Assembly: GCA_009599575.1 (NCBI GenBank)
Contig: VWND01000002.1
Coordinates: 1,240,001 to 1,304,000 of the forward strand
Length of the DNA stretch: 64,000 bases
Source of the DNA: Blumeriella jaapii
Lineage: Eukaryota > Ascomycota > Leotiomycetes > Helotiales > Drepanopezizaceae
Direction: 5' to 3'
In this document: piece by piece, positions 57,943 to 64,000 of the stretch
Position numbering within the stretch: the first letter of the stretch is position 1
Layout: each line of letters starts with the position of its first letter
The notes under the pieces: generated by a model
The model's database searches: none
The model's input: the letters and a program-made list of their open reading frames with translations, nothing else
What the model was told of the DNA's origin: nothing
Program-made: the position numbers and the translations under genes

Positions 57943-59158
57943 CTCGGTAGCGGGCGTTGGGAGCAAGAAGCGTTGATCGGGTCTGGTAGTGTGTGATTCT
58001 TTGTCGAGGAGAATCTATGGGCTTATATGCTGTGAAGTAGTAGGACGTGTTTGATGAAGGCTGTTAATCTGACAGAGATGGGACGACTGGTGGTATTATA
58101 TAGAAATGATGCTCGTGCAAGCACTCAACATCAGTCAATCCAAGTTCGTCGGAAGCCACCTCCCAAGCCTGATCCCCTCCCCGTCTTGACTCTTGAAACC
58201 TTCGCCCGCCACCGACGTACTGTAGGGATGGCTACCGCCATCGGAGACCCTTGAGGCTCGATGCTTGTCATAACGGCATGGACTATAGCATGCGCAGCTC
58301 GAGGAGCAAGTCGAAGGGTCCCGGGAGTGTAGAGTTTAACTCGTACTATGGGCTGGTACAGTAGTGAATGTACAGTAGAGAGACAGCCTGAGGACTTGCG
58401 GTTGAGGGGACGCCCCTGCGAAGATCAAATGCGAGCCAGCCAATGTGGAAGATCGTCCGCCAGACTCGCGCAGGGCAAAGAAGCACGCAGAGGACGAAGG
58501 CGAGAAAAAGGAAAAGGGTTTCCACGATTGACGTCAAACGAGGCATCGAAGACGATCACCGCACCGGAGATGGCGTAGTCGCGCGGCCAGCACATCTGTC
58601 GGTTGGACTCCGGTCGATGCGTCTCGCGATATCGCGTCGCAATCTCCTCTTTTCCGATCAAGTAAGGACCGAGAGATTCGCAATCTCTGTTCTCCCGTCT
58701 CTACGGGACGAGGGGGGAGACCGATACGGGACCAACAAGCTGACACGCGCACCGGTGCCGGTCCCGGTGTGCGGACGTGGAAGGCTGGTGCTGGGAGGTG
58801 TCGTCCGGTGTGTATTGGAGGTCGTCGGGGATGTCGTTTCCGGGATGAACCTCGAAGGTCGCGACGTTTCGCAAGTTGGCCCAACCTCTTTCACTTTCAC
58901 TTTCTCTCTCTCGCTCTCTCTCTGCAGGCAAGGCTCGGAGAGAGAAGTCGAGCGCTTCGGATCATTTCTCCGACCGTCTGATGTGCGCGAGAAGCTGACG
59001 GCATCACGATCGGGAGCTCGAATTGATGTCTCCGGGGTCAACGCGGGGCCACAGGACCACAGGACCACAGGACCCCTCTCGCCCATCATCTGCACCACGG
59101 CCTCGCTCCAGAAAGTCAGAAGAAGGCCGCGACAAGAGCAATGATCGCTGAGCTGATC

Positions 59159-59235
59159 GCGGGTACAGTACAGTACAGTACGGTGCTGTGTGTACTGTAT
59201 CTGTAGGGTCGTGTCGTGTACATACAGTAGTACGG
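59159..59235. repeat. Cluster of TACAGTA/TACTGTA motifs
   Basis: GTACAGTACAGTACAGTACG, followed by GTGTACTGTATCTG and TACATACAGTAGTACGG within 77 bp. Confidence 0.75.
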
Positions 59236-59313
59236 CGATGGATCTGCTGTGATGAAAGCCAAGTCGCGAAAAGTTCGTTCCAAAAGCCTAAAACCATCGC
59301 GAGGCGAGCGACC

Positions 59314-59375
59314 GGGGATGGGGATGGGGATGGAATGGGGGAGGGGGAGGGGGAGGGATGGGGACGCGGGGGCGG
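59314..59375 (+). repeat. G-rich tract with quadruplex potential
   Basis: At least eight runs of three or more G separated by one to three bases (GGGGATGGGGATGGGGATGG, then GGGGGAGGGGGAGGGGGAGG). Meets the usual quadruplex pattern many times over. Confidence 0.75.
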
Positions 59376-59656
59376 AGATCCATGTGGTCCAACGTCGAGT
59401 CACGTGCCACTCGCGAAACTTTCACCCGAGTTTTCTGAGAGATGGATGGGGGAAGGGAAGATGGAAGGAACTGCAAGGCACTCCTTCCATGAATCCCGTC
59501 GGCTCTGACTCGAAAGCCGCCATAATACGCATGTGAGATGGGATGATGGGGTACTGTAATGTGCTGTAATGTACTATTCTACTCTACCGTATTTACCGTA
59601 CCGTACCCTACCAAAGTAATCACGACGATTAAATCTCGCTTATCTCTTTCGCCAAC

Positions 59657-59694
59657 CTCCTCCCCTCCCCCAACCCCAACCCCAACCCCCCCCT
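59657..59694 (-). repeat. C-rich tract, quadruplex potential on the minus strand
   Basis: CCTCCCCTCCCCCAACCCCA and onward, with at least five C-runs. Confidence 0.7.
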
Positions 59695-60254
59695 CTTCCA
59701 TTTCTTCTTCTCTCCACGAACCACCCCCTACGACCTCATGTCCCCAATACCAGACGCTGGGAGATATGCTTAAGTCGCCAATCCTCCTACTCGCTGTCAT
59801 GACAGCACTGACGGACGGATGCCGTTCTCCCAACACGAGCGGCGGATTTAGTCTTTTCGCTCGGCGGCCAGACCGCCTCACCATCTTGCACTCCACTCTA
59901 CCACCACCACGCCTATTAATAAGTGGCTATCTTTACCTTCGTACAGAACGGTACACACGCTACTATACTGTGCTGTACTATACTGTACCTGCTCGACAGA
60001 CATGACCACATCATGCTTCTCCTTGCTGCAGGTCCCAGTATGCGGCTTCTGCTAGGATGATCATGAGAGGGCCAGGTCGTCGCGGACTCGTAATCCACCC
60101 GGCTCATCACGACTCATGGCCATGCTGCTCGTTCGTTTCACCATACAGTACGGTACGGTACTGTACTGTACACACTGTATCTACCCATCGGACCGGGACA
60201 GGAACCCTTCTGCTGCACGTCCAGCTGTTCTTCTTGACTGACAGCATCTCTCCT

Positions 60255-60301
60255 GGGAGGGAGAAGAGGGGAGAGGGAGAGAGAGAGGGGGGGGGGAGAG
60301 T
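60255..60301 (+). repeat. Polypurine (GA/G) tract
   Basis: 47 purines in a row ending in a run of ten G and GAGAG. Confidence 0.75.
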
Positions 60302-61454
60302 AGCCGTGGCGTCACGGCTCTCGGCTCCCGCCTCTCAAGACTCTCGAGAGTACTCCATATCATCACTACACCCATCACCTGTCACTCTTGGCCCTGACGA
60401 CGCGAGGTGAAACTGTCCTGATCATGACAATCAACCTCTAGCAGCCCAAAATAACCAGCGAATCCAGCCTCCCCACGTGAGCGGAGACGGTCACCTCACG
60501 AACACCATGGGAGAACCATCCCGCCTGTAGGGAAAGGGCTCAAATGGCCGACCTTTCGTCACACATGTCATTTACGCAACTGCTTTCTCGAGGATCTCTT
60601 GCATGTAAGAACATCCCGCGTAGCACGTCCTACGCCCTACGCGAGGCATGAGGTGGCTCGAAAAGAGCGCCGTTGAACGAGATCATCATCATCATGGTTC
60701 CCCTTGGAGCAATTGAAGCTGCCCTTCCTTCGAGGCACGAAGTCGTTGGGCCAAAGATCTCCCATGTCTCAAGATACTGTAAGTACAGTACACAGACTCA
60801 AGCATGGCTTCCCATACTTGAACGCCTGGAATCGGTCCAGGTCCCCTTCCTGCTCTGTATCTCCGACGGTGGCCGCATGTTCTGACCACCCAGCACGAAT
60901 GACTGAAACGTACGCTAAACGAGCTTGTCAAAGTGAAAACTGATGTGCGGTTTGGAAAGCGCTTTCGCCGATTGTCTCTTTTTTTTCTCTAAATGCTAAC
61001 TACGAAAGGGTACATCCCAAAGAATTCTCGAGATCCAGCTAAGTTGACTTCGAAACCTCGATCGCTTCGTTAGAAGCCGTTAGAAGAGGCAAGGAGAGCG
61101 TGTCGAGGGCTTCGGGGTGATACTGTACAGTACCAGAGCAGACCTGCAGTACAGTACAGTACTACGTCGACTCACACGATCGATGTGAGCTTGCGAGCTT
61201 TACAGTTTTTGACTCTCTGATGTCAGATGATCCAGTCCGCACAACGCGTCTTTCTCCCCGAGCTCTTGTCCCTGCACATTCGACTCTGCTGCAATCACAA
61301 CGGAACACGTGAATTCCCAAGTAAAGTACTTCCATTTTCGTTTGCATCTCAAAATAGCAGAGTTTCAAGCTCGCTTCGGAATTACGTCAGTTGCCCGCTT
61401 TTCCCTCGACGTGTGCACAGTACAGTACTGTAGGTACTGTACTGTACAGATCCT

Positions 61455-61920
61455 GTATCGGCGTAAGTAGGCCGCCCCTCGGAGCGCGAGGCCGTCGACG
61501 ACGACGACCTCGCGCGCAAGACTTGATACCCGTACGCGGTGCCTGGCGCGAACCTTCAGTATGTCGAGTACAACGGTCTTTTTCTCGTGCAGCAGGAACC
61601 AAAAAAGGGGTTGTATTTGAAGCGTCGGAAAAGCCAAGATGAAGCAATCGACACGTGGCGATCCCGAAGAGATTTTTCCGATCGGCGATTCAAGGTTTTT
61701 TATTTTTTGTTTTACGGTTACGCATGTTACTCTGTACTGTACACAGTACAGTACGTACGATTTACCTGACGCAAGCATACGGACTGGGAATTGTGAAGGA
61801 ATCGTGTTGAAAGGGAAATGCGGCGAGATCGACAGCTCGATGATCGAAAACCCGGTACTGTACAGTACAGAGCACCGCTTTACCGAGCACAACCGATTCG
61901 ATCACGTCTTTGACGAGACG
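61455..61920. repeat. Decayed dispersed repeat, copy B
   Basis: Same-strand relative of 51600-52030, less AT-rich. Relative to copy A it carries TACTGTAC-type palindromes at 61732-61754 and 61855-61870, and another cluster immediately before it at 61415-61449. Confidence 0.75.
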
Positions 61921-62550
61921 AGAAAATGATAACCATGTTAATGATAATGTTTGTCGTCTGGAGGGGGCAGTGAAACGGCGCAATCGCAAGCCTTTCGCAG
62001 CAGGGCATTAATGGGAGACGTGCTCAGCTGGCGATTTTGAACTGCAACCCACCCTCAAGCAAGCAGCGTTGTGAAAGAATCGTTTGCCCTATAGCCCGCC
62101 GCTCTTCGAGCCTTTTTCTTCCAGACGGGATGGTTTTTCGTGGTGTTGATAAAACGATTCTTTATAAGTCCAGAAATTACAAGGTACCTATGTACTGTAA
62201 ATAGGTATTTATTTTACATGTAAAAAAAAGGTACCTAGAAACCATAATAAAAAAAAATGGCTTTTCGTCATACATACCTACGCATATTCCGAATCTTCCC
62301 ATCCCGCGGTTTTTATTTTTATTTCAGCTTTTGTATAATCCCTGAACGCACCTTCAGAACTGCGCAAGTTGGCGATGCCGAATGGTTTATCGCAAGCCTT
62401 TTTTTTTTCTCTTTTTATTTTTTTTTTGGGTTTTTTTATATATATATATATACGCCGATATAACTAACGGCTTGCAATCATTTGGCGTGTCTGTTCCATC
62501 GATGCTTTTTTTCCTCCTCGCTGAATGGCACTCTGTCGTCGCGTCTGTAT
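61921..62550. other. Non-coding AT-rich stretch
   Basis: No gene. Contains poly-T runs at 62400-62437 and (TA)n at 62438-62451. Confidence 0.55.
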
Positions 62551-62606
62551 GGTAAGGTAGGTAAGGTAAGGTAGGTAGGTAGGTAGGTAGGTAGGTAGGT
62601 AGGTAC
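62551..62606 (+). repeat. (GGTA)n microsatellite
   Basis: About a dozen GGTA units, with GGTAA variants at the left. Confidence 0.9.
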
Positions 62607-62705
62607 TTTGTAATTCCAAGCCATCCGAGCCATCCAAGCCATCCAACCGCTCTCCCCATCCAATCCTCTCCCCACGATATCACTCGCGGCTCTCAAGACA
62701 GTTCA

Positions 62706-63120
62706 AACGGTCAAAACAGTCAAAACAGTTAAAACGGTCAAGACAGTCAAGACAGTTAAAACAATCAAAACAATCAAAACAGTCAATACAGTTAAGACAG
62801 GCAAAGCAGTTAAAGCAATTAAAACAGTCAATACAGTTAAGGCAGGCAAAGCAGTTAAAGCAATTAAAACAGTCAATACAGTTAAGACAGGCAAAGCAGT
62901 TAAAGCAGTTAAAGCAATTAAAACAGTCAAGGCAGTCAAGGCAGGCAAGGCAGTCAAAACAGTCAAGACAGTCAAGACAGTTAAGACAGTTAAGACGGTC
63001 AAAGCAGGCAAGGCAGGCAAGACAGGCAAGGCAGGCAAGGCAGGCAAGGCAGGCAAGGCAGGAATTAAAACAGTCAAAACAGTCAAGACAAGGCAGGCAA
63101 AACAGTCAAGACAGGCAAGA
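62706..63120. repeat. 9-bp minisatellite array
   Basis: Roughly 45 degenerate copies of a unit near CAGTCAAAA (variants CAGTTAAGA, CAGGCAAAG, CAATCAAAA). Because nine is a multiple of three it creates long spurious frames of Leu-Thr-Val triplets on the minus strand. Confidence 0.9.
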
Positions 63121-63137
63121 CAGGCAGGCAGGCTCAC

Positions 63138-63300
63138 ACGAACAGTAAGTACAGTGCAGTATAATACAGTGCAGTATAATACAGTGCAATGCAGTGCAAT
63201 ACAGTATAATACAGTGAGTGCAGTGCAATACAGTACAGTGCAATACAGTACAGTGCAATACAGTACAGTGCAATACAGTACAGTGCAATATTATACAATG
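63138..63300. repeat. ACAGTGCAATACAGT tandem array
   Basis: Repeated blocks such as TACAGTACAGTGCAA and CAGTGCAGTATAATA. The TACAGTA core links it to the motif family in the rest of the window. Confidence 0.85.
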
Positions 63301-63309
63301 CACACGCCA

Positions 63310-63465
63310 ATCGAGACCGAGAGACCGAGAGACCGAGAGACCAAGTGGAGAATCGTGTATTCAAGCCAGAGCCACCACCACCACCACCACGTCGCCTTTC
63401 CATATCAATACACGACCCGACACAACACAACACAACACAACACAACACAACACAACACACGACTC
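63310..63465. repeat. Short microsatellites
   Basis: (GACCGAGA)n at about 63316-63341, (CAC)n at about 63373-63390 and (ACAAC)n at about 63420-63458. Confidence 0.85.
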
Positions 63466-63566
63466 CTTAACTCCAAAGAAAGGAAAAGAACAGAAGAGAC
63501 AGAAAACGGAAACCCGTTCGCACACCCACCGACCTACCTACTACCTGCCTGCCTACGGACCTCCTC

Positions 63567-64000
63567 CTACTTCCCATCCCCCTCACCCCCCCACGCCACC
63601 TCCGCCACGTTCAACACCCTCTCCCTCTCCTGGCGCTCCATCATCTCCACCTCTCCAAAGTAGTCATCCGTGCTCTTCCTCAACACCATCGTCCCCGTGC
63701 TGGCGTAGCGGCTCCTCTTGAGCAAACCCGGCCCGAGACCCGCGCTGCCAGCGGCCTTCGCGCTGCCGGCGCGCTGCAAGTTCTGGCCGTAGTGATCCCA
63801 GTCCCGACCACTCCACGTCTTGAACTTGTCCTTCTTCGTGCCGCCCGGCGCAGGACCGAATCCGAAGTCCTCGCTGACGACCGCAAGCCTGGGCATGGCG
63901 GCACACTCGCCGTAGGAGCTCGGCTCGGCACGACGCTCCACGCTTCGCTCTGGTCCTCCATCGCGTGTGGTCGGGATGCCGATGCCCTCGTCCTCGGGGG
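63567..64000 (-). CDS. 3' end of an unrecognised gene, runs off the right edge
   Basis: The frame is open from the window edge to TGA near 63567, about 144 residues. Visible text: CAAMPRLAVVSEDFGFGPAP, KKDKFKTWSGRDWDHYGQNL, an Ala/Gly-rich stretch, MVLRKSTDDYFGEVEMMERQ and EVAWGGEGDGK at the end. GC-rich codon use and the ordered composition suggest a real C-terminus, but I do not recognise the family. The upstream exons are outside the window. Confidence 0.55.
   Translation of the reverse strand, partial: PEDEGIGIPTTRDGGPERSVERRAEPSSYGECAAMPRLAVVSEDFGFGPAPGGTKKDKFKTWSGRDWDHYGQNLQRAGSAKAAGSAGLGPGLLKRSRYASTGTMVLRKSTDDYFGEVEMMERQERERVLNVAEVAWGGEGDGK

Larger units (their letters stand above)
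57943..61454. other. Gene desert rich in TACTGTAC-type motifs and G-rich tracts
   Basis: 3.5 kb without a supportable gene. Motif clusters at 58353-58380, 59159-59235, 59540-59600, about 59957-59995, 60144-60180, 60775-60795 and 61120-61165; G-rich and polypurine tracts at 59314-59375 and 60255-60301; C-rich tract at 59657-59694. Confidence 0.6.

Noticed and set aside
62703..63137. 144-codon Leu-Thr-Val frame
   Set aside because: Produced by a 9-bp minisatellite whose unit is a multiple of three; not a gene.

Overview
The window is nuclear DNA from a filamentous ascomycete (Pezizomycotina; Leotiomycetes is a guess from gene content and style, not demonstrated). Evidence: compact genes with several 45-170 nt GT-AG introns carrying CTAAC/CTGAC-type branch sites, fungal-type proteins (Fic1/Inn1-like C2 protein, LaeA-like methyltransferase, Mic12, acid trehalase, TAP-like secreted peptidase), a nuclear tRNA-Leu(UAA), and gene-poor, decayed, low-complexity stretches. 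No prokaryotic, viral or CRISPR feature was seen.

Layout. 0.1-19.7 kb is a dense housekeeping block: zinc-knuckle protein (-), R3H-SUZ RNA-binding protein (+), eIF3f (-)/UTP25 (+) divergent pair, mitochondrial ribosomal protein bL17m (-)/MIC12 (+) divergent pair, a secreted serine peptidase (-), DIM1 rRNA dimethylase (+), and a C2/proline-rich cytokinesis protein (-). 19.7-24.2 kb is sparse with one small membrane gene (TMEM234/UPF0546). 24.2-36.4 kb holds proteasome alpha1 SCL1 (-)/WKF-domain protein (+), a claudin-like tetraspan protein (+), tRNA-Leu, a PhyH-type dioxygenase (+), the hnRNP HRP1 (-) with a 991-nt intron, and a GYP1-type TBC Rab-GAP (+). 38.3-49.9 kb has an ArfGAP-UBA protein (+), acid trehalase (+), a PLP decarboxylase (-) and a LaeA-like methyltransferase (+). 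49.9-53.7 kb is a gene desert with a decayed AT-rich repeat. 53.7-58 kb has a Pof1-like NMN adenylyltransferase (-), a steroid 5-alpha-reductase family protein (+) and a long-N-terminus aquaporin (-). 58-63.5 kb is a second desert full of TACTGTAC-type palindromes, G-rich tracts and minisatellites, and contains a second copy of the decayed repeat. A partial gene runs off the right edge.

Many of the genes serve ribosome production and translation (UTP25, DIM1, eIF3f, bL17m), RNA handling (HRP1, R3H-SUZ) or membrane traffic and cytokinesis (GYP1, ArfGAP, Fic1-like). They are unlinked functionally apart from shared divergent promoters; I see no convincing biosynthetic cluster.

Main points of interest: (1) the zinc-knuckle gene can only encode its conserved CCHC motif if a 49-nt intron with ATGAGT...AC ends (a U2-type AT-AC intron) is removed; (2) four conserved genes (MIC12, Fic1-like, TMEM234, aquaporin) each contain a reading-frame discrepancy of one base, suggesting assembly indels or real lesions; (3) a TACTGTACAGTA palindrome family fills the intergenic DNA and sits at the points where the two copies of the dispersed repeat differ. 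Exon boundaries were assigned by eye from splice consensus, frame and family conservation.
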